Source: Treponema sp. (GTDB lineage Bacteria > Spirochaetota > Spirochaetia > Treponematales > Treponemataceae). Taken from it: a stretch of 64,000 nt of DNA. Positions 54,403 to 63,183 of this stretch are shown here, piece by piece. The translations under genes and the position numbers were made by a program. The notes under the pieces are model-generated. The model saw nothing but the letters and a program-made list of their open reading frames with translations. It was not told the DNA's origin and did no database searches. Positions within the stretch are counted from its first letter, which is position 1, and each line of letters opens with the position of its first letter. The stretch lies in assembly GCA_017940005.1 (NCBI GenBank), contig JAGAZO010000020.1:124001-188000 (forward strand), read 5' to 3'.

Positions 54403-55895
54403 CGCGGTTATATGCAGATATAATAGAGGCAAAAAATGGCAGCCCTGTTCCGCTCTTTTCAAACGGACACGCCATGCACTCGCGCTACGCCCCTGAAAAA
54501 GAAGCTGCTGGATGGGCTTCTACAATCAATTACGCATCGCTCTTTGTCATTGCAGGAGCAGGCGGCGGCTATTTTATTGCCGCTTTAAAAAAGCGGTTTC
54601 CCGAAAGCGTCATTCTTGTGGCAGAGCACTCCGAAGAAGACATTGCATTTCTTTCGCGCATTCCTGCATTTTACAATTTATTAAATGACAGGCATGTTGT
54701 CATTTTTCCTGTCAAAGAGACAAAAGCGATGATGCAAAATTATTATCTTCCCGCAGTTTACGGCGCACTGGCCGTTCTTGAAACGCACAGCTGGCAGCGC
54801 GAAAATAGCGACGACATTGCAACTTTTAGAACATGCGTAGCAGAAGCTTCCCGCGCAATTTCTGCGGACTATTCAGTACAGTCGCATTTTGGAAAATTGT
54901 GGCAGCGGAACATTATGCTGAATCTCAAGCAGTGCGGCTGTCAGCACGTCCCTGCTTTCCCAACAGAGAAAACTGCATTTGTAGCGGCGGCAGGCCCTTC
55001 GCTCGACAACGCTATTTCATACGTGCGGCAAAATAGCGCGGCGCTGTATGTCATTGCAACAGACACTGCGTATCACAGTTTTGCAAAGCGCGGCATTGCA
55101 TGCGATGCAGTTGTCTCAATAGACGGACAGATGATTTCTGCATCTCATTTCCACAACGCAGTACATGTTGAAAACACGCTGTTCATTTTTGACTTATGCG
55201 CAAATTCGAGCGCGGCGCAGTTTATCAATCGTCTGGGCGGAAAGATCATGTTTGTGCAGACAGGCCATCCGCTCGCGCAATACGCCGCTCATTTTGCAGA
55301 AAGAAAAACAGGCACTTGTTTTCCAATAATAGAAACGGGAGCAGGAACGGTGACAATAGCTGCATTTGATGTTGCGTTCAAAGCAGGATTTAAAAAAATT
55401 GTTGTGGCAGGCGCAGATTTCGCATACTCGCAAAAACCGTACGCAAAAGGCACATATCTCGACGCGCTGTATAACGCGCAGAGCATGCGCACAGATACGC
55501 AGGAAACGCTTTTCAGCCGCCTCATGTTCCGCTCCGCTCTTGCGGAAACTGAAAGCGGCACAAAAACGACAGACACGCTCGCATCGTACAAAACGACGTT
55601 TGAGTCATACGCTGCACAGCAATGCGCTGTTGCACGTGACGGAAAAATATATGTGTGCACGGCACAAAAATCAGCACAGACGCTCACAGAATCCGCGCAG
55701 TTTGATTTTGACGCGTTTGCGACGCATTTCAAGAACGATTTTGCGAGCGCAAAAGATGCTGTTGACGCACCGCAGTTTCCACCTGTCATTGCAACGCTTT
55801 TTCCCGCTGTTGCCGCATACCGCATGGCGCATTCAAACGAACCTGCCGCAGCTCTTTTGAAACTTGCATACAATGACATTCTACGGTATATTTAA
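54399..55895 (+). CDS. Maf (DUF115) motility-associated glycosyltransferase, second copy
   Basis: 498 residues. Same layout as the upstream gene: SPVPLFSNGHAMHSRYAPEK, AFVAAAGPSLDNAISYVRQN, ACDAVVSIDGQMISASHFH and KIVVAGADFAYSQKPYAKGT. The two proteins are clearly diverged and could act on different flagellins or add successive sugars. It starts in ATGA overlap with the first copy. Confidence 0.8.
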   Translation: MTRLYADIIEAKNGSPVPLFSNGHAMHSRYAPEKEAAGWASTINYASLFVIAGAGGGYFIAALKKRFPESVILVAEHSEEDIAFLSRIPAFYNLLNDRHVVIFPVKETKAMMQNYYLPAVYGALAVLETHSWQRENSDDIATFRTCVAEASRAISADYSVQSHFGKLWQRNIMLNLKQCGCQHVPAFPTEKTAFVAAAGPSLDNAISYVRQNSAALYVIATDTAYHSFAKRGIACDAVVSIDGQMISASHFHNAVHVENTLFIFDLCANSSAAQFINRLGGKIMFVQTGHPLAQYAAHFAERKTGTCFPIIETGAGTVTIAAFDVAFKAGFKKIVVAGADFAYSQKPYAKGTYLDALYNAQSMRTDTQETLFSRLMFRSALAETESGTKTTDTLASYKTTFESYAAQQCAVARDGKIYVCTAQKSAQTLTESAQFDFDAFATHFKNDFASAKDAVDAPQFPPVIATLFPAVAAYRMAHSNEPAAALLKLAYNDILRYI

Positions 55896-55899
55896 CAAT

Positions 55900-57111
55900 A
55901 TGAAACAGAGAAGCATTACTGTGTATTCGATAATTATATCTGTCATACTTGCTGCAGGCATAATCTTTTTTGGCTATAGCATCGGATATGAATATAAAAC
56001 AAGCGGAGAGCGTACCGGAAAACAGTTTGACTCATTTGTTCATAGCATACGTACAGCGCTTGCATCATACGAAGTAACATCCGACAATTTCAAAAATGCT
56101 TTGGAAAAAGCATGCGGCAATTTTGACGACTACGCTTTTATCACGTTGAAAAATAATTCGCATATTTTATACGCATATCCAAGCATAGAAACCGCTACCA
56201 CAATGAATGCATCGCGGTTGTGCAGATTATATACAAGCAGTTTCTCCACAGGCGATGTAGCGTATATTGTCACTGCTTCTATGTATCTCCTGCGACCATC
56301 TTTAATCTTTTATTACGCACGCTTTTCATTTTTAATAATTCTTGCAGCAACAGCATTCACAATCATTCTCATTGTATATCTGCATGTCTCAAATCCTGAT
56401 GCAAAAGCAGATTATGCGGACATGCTGCATGAAAGCGAATATGAATTAGGTTCTGAAAACAGTTCAGAAACTGCAAATGATTTTTCAGCTGACAGCACTG
56501 TCAACAGAACCGATGTGTACGAAGAATACACAGATGAAAACTCCCCGTACTCACTGGCAGCACACACATCTGACGAACATACAACAAAAAACAATACAGA
56601 AGAAACTGCAACGCCGCAAGGACTTTTTTCGCCTGCGACAGGATTGAGCTGGGAGCAGTATCTTGAAGTGCGCCTCGACAGCGAGCTTATACGCGCTGCG
56701 TCAAGCGAACAAGATTTGTCGCTCTTTTTACTGCGCATCCCTTCCCTTTCTTTTGCAGACAGCATTGCAGCGCGAATAAGCGCATATCTTTCAGAGCAAT
56801 TCCAGTACAACGACTTGCTCTTTGAATATGCGTCGGATGGATTTGCAATCATAAAAGAAAACACCGCCATTGACGAAGCGCTCATTATCGCTGATACAGT
56901 GTATGCATCTGTTTCAAAATTATTAAAAGATGCAAACGCTCCGCTTTCGTGTGCAATAGGCATATCTTCGCGTTCTGTGCGCATGTTGCCGGGAAAACGT
57001 TTGCTCAAGGAAGCAGAAGAAGCCCTTGAAAACGCGCTGCATGACGCAAAAAATCCGATAGTCGCATTTCGTGCAAACGCTGACAAGTACCGCAAACTTA
57101 TCAGCGAATAA
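55900..57111 (+). CDS. Membrane-bound degenerate GGDEF protein
   Basis: 403 residues from the ATG at 55900, 4 bp after the Maf stop (earlier in-frame Met codons overlap that gene). Helix 1 is at about 7-27, a periplasmic domain of about 110 residues follows, helix 2 is at about 140-165, and then an acidic linker. The C-terminal half follows a GGDEF fold (YLEVRLDSELIRAASSEQDL, QYNDLLFEYASDGFAIIKEN, SCAIGISSRSVRML, EAEEALENALHDAK), but the GG(D/E)EF loop reads YASDG, so cyclase activity is not expected. It may be a binding or regulatory relic that links c-di-GMP-type control to flagellin modification. Confidence 0.7.
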   Translation: MKQRSITVYSIIISVILAAGIIFFGYSIGYEYKTSGERTGKQFDSFVHSIRTALASYEVTSDNFKNALEKACGNFDDYAFITLKNNSHILYAYPSIETATTMNASRLCRLYTSSFSTGDVAYIVTASMYLLRPSLIFYYARFSFLIILAATAFTIILIVYLHVSNPDAKADYADMLHESEYELGSENSSETANDFSADSTVNRTDVYEEYTDENSPYSLAAHTSDEHTTKNNTEETATPQGLFSPATGLSWEQYLEVRLDSELIRAASSEQDLSLFLLRIPSLSFADSIAARISAYLSEQFQYNDLLFEYASDGFAIIKENTAIDEALIIADTVYASVSKLLKDANAPLSCAIGISSRSVRMLPGKRLLKEAEEALENALHDAKNPIVAFRANADKYRKLISE

Positions 57112-57127
57112 CGTATTTCATTTGGAG

Positions 57128-57787
57128 TTAAAGTTCTGCCGCCGCAGGAGTTGCGTCTGCATCAGAACTGTCTGCACTTCCAGGTGCTTCATCTTCTTCC
57201 GACTCGACTGCATTTTTTTCGCGCGCATCATCTATGCGCTTTTCAAACTCTGAAATTGACGCATTTTCGGGAAACCGCTCTTTCAATAGAGTAAGCTGTG
57301 CCGCCGCCGCATCAATTTCCTCCTGTGCCAACAGTATTACAATATAATTCACAAGCGGCGTTTCATTTTCCTGTTGCTCGCGTATCAAACTTTCATATGC
57401 AGATTTCGCTTTTTCTAAATCGCCTGACATTGCCTGAATGTACGCAAGCGACAATTTCAAGCTCATATTCTGCGGGTCGCGCTTTAACAATTTTTCGTAT
57501 GCATCTTTTGCATCACCCCAGTTTTTTGAGAGCGCATATGCACGTCCAAGCTTATACAACGCATTCCAGTACAAATTTTTATCGTGCATTGCAAGTTTGT
57601 AATACTGAATAGCTTTGTCGTATTTTTCAAGCTCTGCATATGCATCGGCAAGAGAAAGATATTCTGCATGGAGCGCAGCCTGCGTAACTTTTTTTTCGCC
57701 AGGAATGGGAAAATGAGCGGAACTTTTACAAGAAAAAATAAAGACGGACACAAGCAGCACACATATGCTGCACAATTTTTTTTTCAT
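57128..57787 (-). CDS. TPR lipoprotein
   Basis: 219 residues with a lipoprotein signal ([16 protein letters not shown], Cys at 20) and three to four TPR units ([60 protein letters not shown]), then an Ala/Glu/Asp-rich tail. Its start overlaps the upp stop by 4 bp. The function is unknown. It ends 16 bp from the convergent GGDEF-like gene. Confidence 0.75.
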   Translation of the reverse strand: MKKKLCSICVLLVSVFIFSCKSSAHFPIPGEKKVTQAALHAEYLSLADAYAELEKYDKAIQYYKLAMHDKNLYWNALYKLGRAYALSKNWGDAKDAYEKLLKRDPQNMSLKLSLAYIQAMSGDLEKAKSAYESLIREQQENETPLVNYIVILLAQEEIDAAAAQLTLLKERFPENASISEFEKRIDDAREKNAVESEEDEAPGSADSSDADATPAAAEL

Positions 57788-58824
57788 CGCTCCCCTAAAA
57801 CTGTTTGCTCTATCTTATACAGCTGTGAGCGGTACAATCCTGCAATGTTGCTGCCATAATCTGCTATGAGCTGGATGATGTTGCGCGGCGCATTTTTAGC
57901 ATCAACACCGTTCAAGCGGTCGCCAGCATCGCCAAGACCGGGCATAATGTACGCCGACGTGTTGAGCGCAGGGTCGAGCCACAGCGTGTAACACGTGCAG
58001 TTTTCAAGCGCGCGCGTCACGCGTATGCTCCCTTTGAGCGCAGAAATTGTGTTGAAAAATTTTATAGACTTGGGATGCACGCCTTGACTCTGCAAATATT
58101 TCACGACAGTTACAAGCGAGCCGCCCGTTGCATTCATGGGGTCTGCAAAAATCAAATCCTTTCCGTCAAGCTCTTCAAGGTTGAAGAACGAATTCTTAAG
58201 GTTGAGGATATATTCCATGTCCGCTTCTGCTTTTTCATCGTTGCGGTTTATTTTAAAAAGCGCGAATGGTGTCACGTAGCCGTGCGAGGAATACTCTTCA
58301 ATCTCTTTTGAGATAATCATGCTCGGCAAAAGCGCGCCGCGCAGCATGACGCACATGACAGAGTTTTCAATTTTCGCATCTATGTCGGGGATTTTATGCA
58401 CCGCATAGTTCTGCACAGGATGCGACACGGGAGTTTTCACCGTGATGTAGTTTTTCTTATCCGAATGCTCGTCTGTGTACGCCATGCGAAAAAGCATTTC
58501 ATACGCGCGTTGGCTGTAATAGATGAACTCTTGATGGCTCGTGTGCACGTTGCGCAACTTTGAAATGACGCGCGAAGCTTCTGCGTGCGCGCCTACTTCC
58601 GTGACAAAAGAAAACACGCGTATTTGCGGATGACCTGCGCAGATTTCCTGCATCTTGTGCCCCATCGCATTGTATGCATCGATTATCTTTTGCTCGTTCA
58701 CCGGATCAAACGATTCCATCGCTTCTTTATACATTTTGCCGAGCATGTCAATATCTATTTGGTCTTGACGCGTAAGGTAGCCGTCCAAATCTTCTGCTTT
58801 TAGAATAACGTTATCGCGTGCCAT
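57784..58824 (-). CDS. upp: Uracil phosphoribosyltransferase with an N-terminal extension
   Basis: 346 residues against the usual 208 or so. The first 80-90 residues ([36 protein letters not shown]) have no counterpart in ordinary Upp. The core then has a loop VMLRGALLP, the PRPP-binding motif [10 protein letters not shown] (near 225), and [20 protein letters not shown] followed by GDRLNG, which is the uracil-binding end of the family. It salvages uracil to UMP. Repeat C copy 3 lies 17 bp upstream. Confidence 0.8.
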   Translation of the reverse strand: MARDNVILKAEDLDGYLTRQDQIDIDMLGKMYKEAMESFDPVNEQKIIDAYNAMGHKMQEICAGHPQIRVFSFVTEVGAHAEASRVISKLRNVHTSHQEFIYYSQRAYEMLFRMAYTDEHSDKKNYITVKTPVSHPVQNYAVHKIPDIDAKIENSVMCVMLRGALLPSMIISKEIEEYSSHGYVTPFALFKINRNDEKAEADMEYILNLKNSFFNLEELDGKDLIFADPMNATGGSLVTVVKYLQSQGVHPKSIKFFNTISALKGSIRVTRALENCTCYTLWLDPALNTSAYIMPGLGDAGDRLNGVDAKNAPRNIIQLIADYGSNIAGLYRSQLYKIEQTVLGER

Positions 58825-58840
58825 AATTCCTCCCTGCAGT

Positions 58841-58952
58841 TTTATTCGTGCAGAGGGTTCAATACCCCGACACTTCTAGCATCGAAAAAGGGTATTGAAT
58901 CCAACTGCAATACCTTATGAGAACACCATACCCCGTTGCACTTGCGGCGGGG
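58841..58952 (-). repeat. Dispersed intergenic repeat, family C copy 3
   Basis: About 112 bp, on the minus strand. Stem 1 is CCCCG ... CGGGG (CCTCG/CGAGG in copy 2, so both arms changed together). The middle reads TATGGTGTTCTCATAAGG, then GGATTCAATACCC against GGGTATTGAACCC around CGATGC ... GTGTCG, which can pair with two G-U wobbles. It ends CTGCACGAATAAA, 17 bp before the upp ATG. Confidence 0.75.
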
Positions 58953-58966
58953 TCGGTGATTAATTA

Positions 58967-59842
58967 TCAAAGCAAGAACAGTTTGTACAGCTGCTGCTTG
59001 CGTATCTTGATTCCAGACACAGTAATATTTGCAGGTGAATTCTGAGTCACTTGCGAATTCGTTAGCCCGAATGCAAGCGCAAGCATAGCTTTTCCCGTAT
59101 TCACAACTTTTGTGTTGTAAAAATCAAACTCAATCGACATGATGTATTGATCATCATGCTGCGCATCAGTTATCATGGAGCCGCACACATAATTGAGCTG
59201 CAAATTGAGATTTGCACCTGTCAAAATCGTCAAGAATGAAAGCGGATTAGGCGCATAAAATCGTATGTCGCTTCCCGCATCACCGAGCCACTCGTACACT
59301 GCGTCGCTCACGCGATGCGAAAAATCTTCTGCAAACGAGTGGCTGTCAAAATCGGCGAGCATGGGGCTAACATCTTTTGCAACGCACGCAATTTTGTTTG
59401 AAGGGAATGCAAGCTGCATGTCTGAAACAGCAGATGTATAATAAAAATATTTTCTGCCGCTTTCTTCAATTTTCATTTCATTTTGATTCCAGTCCGCGTG
59501 TTTTTTGAGCAGCGACTGCACAATTTTTTTAGGTACACTGCCGGAAATAGCAGCCTGCATTGTCGTCTCACGGCGCGAGCGCGCGATGCCTGTGTAAATC
59601 GTGTCGATATGAGAAGCGATAATCTTTGCGTCGCTCTCGTCAAGCCCCTCCACGCCAGAACGCAAAATGCGCTCGACGAGAACAGGGTCTGTCTTTTTGG
59701 GAAGCTTGATGTAAAACGCGCTCGCGTCATCAAGCAAATCGAGCGGCTTCACATCTGTACTTTGCGGAGCAGACTTGCACGAAATGAAAGCAGCAAGCGT
59801 GCACATGCATGCGCTAAAAATTAACAAACTATGCCTTTTCAA
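58967..59842 (-). CDS. Lipoprotein downstream of ileS
   Basis: About 291 residues. The start is a TTG at 59842 with GGAGGG six bases upstream, inside the end of ileS (14-bp overlap); the longer frame to 59944 is rejected because only this start gives a lipoprotein signal (LIFSACMCTLAAFISCKSA, Cys near 22). The rest (LDLLDDASAFYIKLPKKTDP, RIKIRKQQL-like end) has no recognised domain. Confidence 0.65.
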   Translation of the reverse strand: MKRHSLLIFSACMCTLAAFISCKSAPQSTDVKPLDLLDDASAFYIKLPKKTDPVLVERILRSGVEGLDESDAKIIASHIDTIYTGIARSRRETTMQAAISGSVPKKIVQSLLKKHADWNQNEMKIEESGRKYFYYTSAVSDMQLAFPSNKIACVAKDVSPMLADFDSHSFAEDFSHRVSDAVYEWLGDAGSDIRFYAPNPLSFLTILTGANLNLQLNYVCGSMITDAQHDDQYIMSIEFDFYNTKVVNTGKAMLALAFGLTNSQVTQNSPANITVSGIKIRKQQLYKLFLL

Positions 59843-62800
59843 TTTTAACCCTCCATGTTTTATTGTCCGCTTCAATTTCTGTACTTTCTGCGCCCGAACT
59901 ATTTTCTTCCCACGAAAACGACGTTGCAAGCGTTTCGTTGGCAATAAAGTCGGAAAACTGCGTGAAAGCAGCTTTCAGCTCGTCGTCGCCCGAAAGCGCG
60001 AGCGCAATGCGGTCTGTCACGTTGAAGCCGCGCTCCTTGCGGAGATTTTGAATGCCGCGCACCAAGTCGCGCACGTAGCCTTCTTTTTTAAGCTCGTCGG
60101 TGATTTTTGTGTCGAGCGCGACGGTGAGCGTGCCGTCGTTTATGACCTTGAGGTTTTCCTTTTCGATGCGCTCCACGTTTACTTTTGCGCTGTCCAAATC
60201 AATGTTCACGCCTTCTACATCAATTGTCAATTTTGAGCCGTCGAGAATTGTTTGAATGGCATCGCTTTCAAGCGTCTCGATTTTTGCAGCAGCAGCCTTC
60301 ATCAAACTGCCGATTTCTTTTCCGAGCACGCGGAAGTTCGCCTTTGCACGGTATTCCACAAGCTCGTCTTCGCGCTCGTGGAAAATCACTCTCTTGACGT
60401 TGAGCTCCTCGCGGATGACGTCTTCCATCTCTGCGAGCACGTTTTTCTCTTCGCTATTCCGCGTGACGAGTGCGACGCTTTCAAGCGGCTGCCTGTTTTT
60501 AATGTTGAACTGATTGCGGAGCGCGTGCCCCATCGAAACTGCTTTTTGCACCGTGCTCATTTTAAACTCAAGCGATTCGCTCCGCCACGATGCATGTGCA
60601 ACAGGATAGTCCGCAAGGTGCACAGATTCTGCATCTGCGTCAGTGCGGAGATTTTGCCACATCGTTTCCGTGATGAACGGAATGACGGGAGCTGCAACGA
60701 GCGCGAACGTTTTGAGCGCGATGTACAGCGTAGCATACGCGTCTTTTTTGTCTGTGTCGTTCTCGCTTTTCCAAAAGCGTCGGCGGCTGCGGCGTATGTA
60801 CCAGTTGTTGAGCTTTTCGATAAAATCAACAATCGGGTCGATTGCTCCCGACAAATCGTACGCGTCAAGGGCAGCGCTCACTTCCTGCACCATGCGTTGC
60901 GTAATCGAGAGCAGCCACACGTCGAGCGGATTTTGCGGGAGCGCGGCGTCAAACTCGTTGCCGCACGGCGCAATGCCGTCTATGTTCGCGTACTGCACAA
61001 AAAAGCTGTAGCTGTTCCACAGCGGAATGATAATCCCCTTGAGCACGTCGCGAACGCCGTCATCGCTGTAGCGCAAGTCGTCCGCTTTGACAACAGCAGA
61101 GTGCACGAGGAACAGGCGGATTGCATCTGCGCCAAACTGCGAAATAGCTTCTTCAGGGTCTGTGTAGTTGCGCAAGCTTTTCGACATCTTTCTGCCGTCG
61201 GACGCGAGCACAAGCCCGTTCACAATGCAGTTTTTAAAAGCGGGACGGTCGAATAATTCAGCGGCAAGAACAGTGAGCGTGTAAAACCAGCCGCGCGTCT
61301 GGTCGAGTCCTTCTGAAATAAAATCTGCGGGAAAGTGATTTTCAAAGTACGCTTTGTTTTCAAACGGATAGTGATTTTGCGCATACGGCATAGAGCCTGA
61401 CTCAAACCAGCAGTCGAGCACTTCAGGAATTCGGCGCATGGTGCCGCCGCATGTTTTGCACGGAATGGTGATTTTATCGACAAACTGCTTGTGCACATCT
61501 TCGGGGTACACACCAGAGAGCGAACGCAATTCCTCGCGGCTTCCAACGCAGAGCGTTTCGCCGCACGCATCGCACTTCCAAATGGGAATAGGATTTCCCC
61601 AAAAGCGGTTCCTGCTGATTGCCCAATCGCGCGCGCCGGAAAGCCACTTGCCAAATCTGCCTTCTTTTATGTGCGCAGGCTGCCACGCAACCTGCGCGTT
61701 CGCTTTTAAAAGCCGCTCGCGCTCATCCGCAACTTTTACAAACCAGCTGCCGATGCCGCGGTAGATGAGCGGCGAATCGCACCGCCAGCAATGCGGATAC
61801 GAGTGCACAATCTGCTCGCGCTTTACAAGCTTGCCTTCCGCCTTGAGCCGTGCGATGATGTCTTTGTCGCAGTCTTTGACAAATCGTCCCTCGTAGTCGG
61901 GAACTTCTTTTGTAAATGTGCACTCCGCGTCTATCGGAGTCGCTGTCGGAATGCCTGTACCCGCGAATACTCTGCTGTCGTCTTCGCCAAAGCCGGGAGC
62001 TGTGTGCACAATGCCCGTGCCGTCTTCCGTTGAAACAAAGTCGCCGTTGAAAATGCGGAACGCGCCGTCAGAGCCGTCCTCGTTTACCGCAAAGCGCGCA
62101 AAATACGGAAAGAGCGGCTCATATTTCGCGCCGAGAAAATCCCTGCCTTTTTTTGTATAGATGATAGTGTAGTCGCTTTCATTTTTGTAGTATGCGCCCA
62201 GCCGCGCCGCCGCAAGAATGTAGCAGTCGCCCGACTCGTTGTCACGGACTTTCACGTAGTCGATGTCGCTCCCCATGCACAAGCCTTCGTTAGACGGAAG
62301 CGTCCACGGCGTTGTGGTCCACGCAAGGAAATACGTGCTGCCATTTGCAAGCTCGCTATCTGCGATGTTCTCCGGTGCGCGCGTCACTTTAAAGCGCACC
62401 GTGATTGCCGGGTCGGTGACGTCGCGGTAGCCGAGCGAAAGCTCGTGGTTTGAAAGCACTGTCGCGCAGCGGGGACAATACGGCAAAATGTAGCTGCCTT
62501 CGTATATCAGGTGCTTGTCCCACAGCGCTTTCACCACCCACCAGATTGATTCCATGTAGTCGGGCGCCATCGTCTTGTAGTCGTTGTCAAAATCAACCCA
62601 GCGCCCCATGCGCGTAATCGTCCGCTGCCACTCTTTTGTGTAACGCAGGACGCTCGCGCGGCACGCGTCGTTGAACTTTTCAACACCGTACGATTCAATC
62701 TCATGCTTTGAATTGATGCCGAGCTCTTTTTCGATTAAGTTTTCAACTGGAAGACCGTGACAGTCCCAGCCAAAACGCCGCTCCACTTTTTTGCCTTTCA

Positions 62801-63020
62801 TCGTGTGGTAGCGCGGAATGATGTCTTTGATGGTGGACGGAATAAAGTGACCGAAGTGCGGAAGTCCTGTTGCAAACGGAGGCCCGTCATAAAACACATA
62901 TTCTTCTGCGCCGCTTCTGTTTTGAATCGATTTTTTGAACGTGTCGTTTTTTTGCCAAAACGCTAAAATGTCTTCTTCCATCTTCGGGAAGTCTGCTTTC
63001 GGATTAACCGGTGTATACAC
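59829..63020 (-). CDS. ileS: Isoleucyl-tRNA synthetase, eukaryotic-like type
   Basis: 1063 residues. HIGH-equivalent HFGH at 55-58 in GPPFATGLPHFGHFIPSTIK, KMSKS in GRKMSKSLRNYTDP near 607, the editing domain between, and an anticodon-binding domain with a long C-terminal extension. The wording of the HIGH region and the length are those of the second bacterial IleRS type (IleS2), which resembles the eukaryotic cytosolic enzyme and is often mupirocin-tolerant; the latter is family knowledge, not shown here. Confidence 0.95.
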   Translation of the reverse strand: MYTPVNPKADFPKMEEDILAFWQKNDTFKKSIQNRSGAEEYVFYDGPPFATGLPHFGHFIPSTIKDIIPRYHTMKGKKVERRFGWDCHGLPVENLIEKELGINSKHEIESYGVEKFNDACRASVLRYTKEWQRTITRMGRWVDFDNDYKTMAPDYMESIWWVVKALWDKHLIYEGSYILPYCPRCATVLSNHELSLGYRDVTDPAITVRFKVTRAPENIADSELANGSTYFLAWTTTPWTLPSNEGLCMGSDIDYVKVRDNESGDCYILAAARLGAYYKNESDYTIIYTKKGRDFLGAKYEPLFPYFARFAVNEDGSDGAFRIFNGDFVSTEDGTGIVHTAPGFGEDDSRVFAGTGIPTATPIDAECTFTKEVPDYEGRFVKDCDKDIIARLKAEGKLVKREQIVHSYPHCWRCDSPLIYRGIGSWFVKVADERERLLKANAQVAWQPAHIKEGRFGKWLSGARDWAISRNRFWGNPIPIWKCDACGETLCVGSREELRSLSGVYPEDVHKQFVDKITIPCKTCGGTMRRIPEVLDCWFESGSMPYAQNHYPFENKAYFENHFPADFISEGLDQTRGWFYTLTVLAAELFDRPAFKNCIVNGLVLASDGRKMSKSLRNYTDPEEAISQFGADAIRLFLVHSAVVKADDLRYSDDGVRDVLKGIIIPLWNSYSFFVQYANIDGIAPCGNEFDAALPQNPLDVWLLSITQRMVQEVSAALDAYDLSGAIDPIVDFIEKLNNWYIRRSRRRFWKSENDTDKKDAYATLYIALKTFALVAAPVIPFITETMWQNLRTDADAESVHLADYPVAHASWRSESLEFKMSTVQKAVSMGHALRNQFNIKNRQPLESVALVTRNSEEKNVLAEMEDVIREELNVKRVIFHEREDELVEYRAKANFRVLGKEIGSLMKAAAAKIETLESDAIQTILDGSKLTIDVEGVNIDLDSAKVNVERIEKENLKVINDGTLTVALDTKITDELKKEGYVRDLVRGIQNLRKERGFNVTDRIALALSGDDELKAAFTQFSDFIANETLATSFSWEENSSGAESTEIEADNKTWRVKIEKA

Positions 63021-63101
63021 AAAACGCCTCTAGTATAAAATTGCTCTAATCCGTAACAGTATGACAGAAAATGCAGAAAAATGCTAGATGCTTCAAGGTT
63101 G

Positions 63102-63130
63102 TTGATTGAGCGCACCATATTCACTATAAT
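63102..63130 (+). promoter_or_regulatory. Sigma70-type promoter for smc
   Basis: TTGATT (63102-63107), 17-bp spacer, perfect TATAAT (63125-63130). The expected leader is about 47 nt, with two small hairpins (ACGC-TTTGCA-GCGT; GCGC-AATTGTAGA-GCGC). Confidence 0.65.
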
Positions 63131-63183
63131 AGAAAAACGCTTTGCAGCGTGGTAGACGCGCAATTGTAGAGCGCGAGGTGCAT

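Noticed and set aside
63131-63183. tRNA-like piece GCGTGGTAGACGCGC before smc
   Set aside because: Only a D-arm-like stretch; no acceptor stem, anticodon or T arm.
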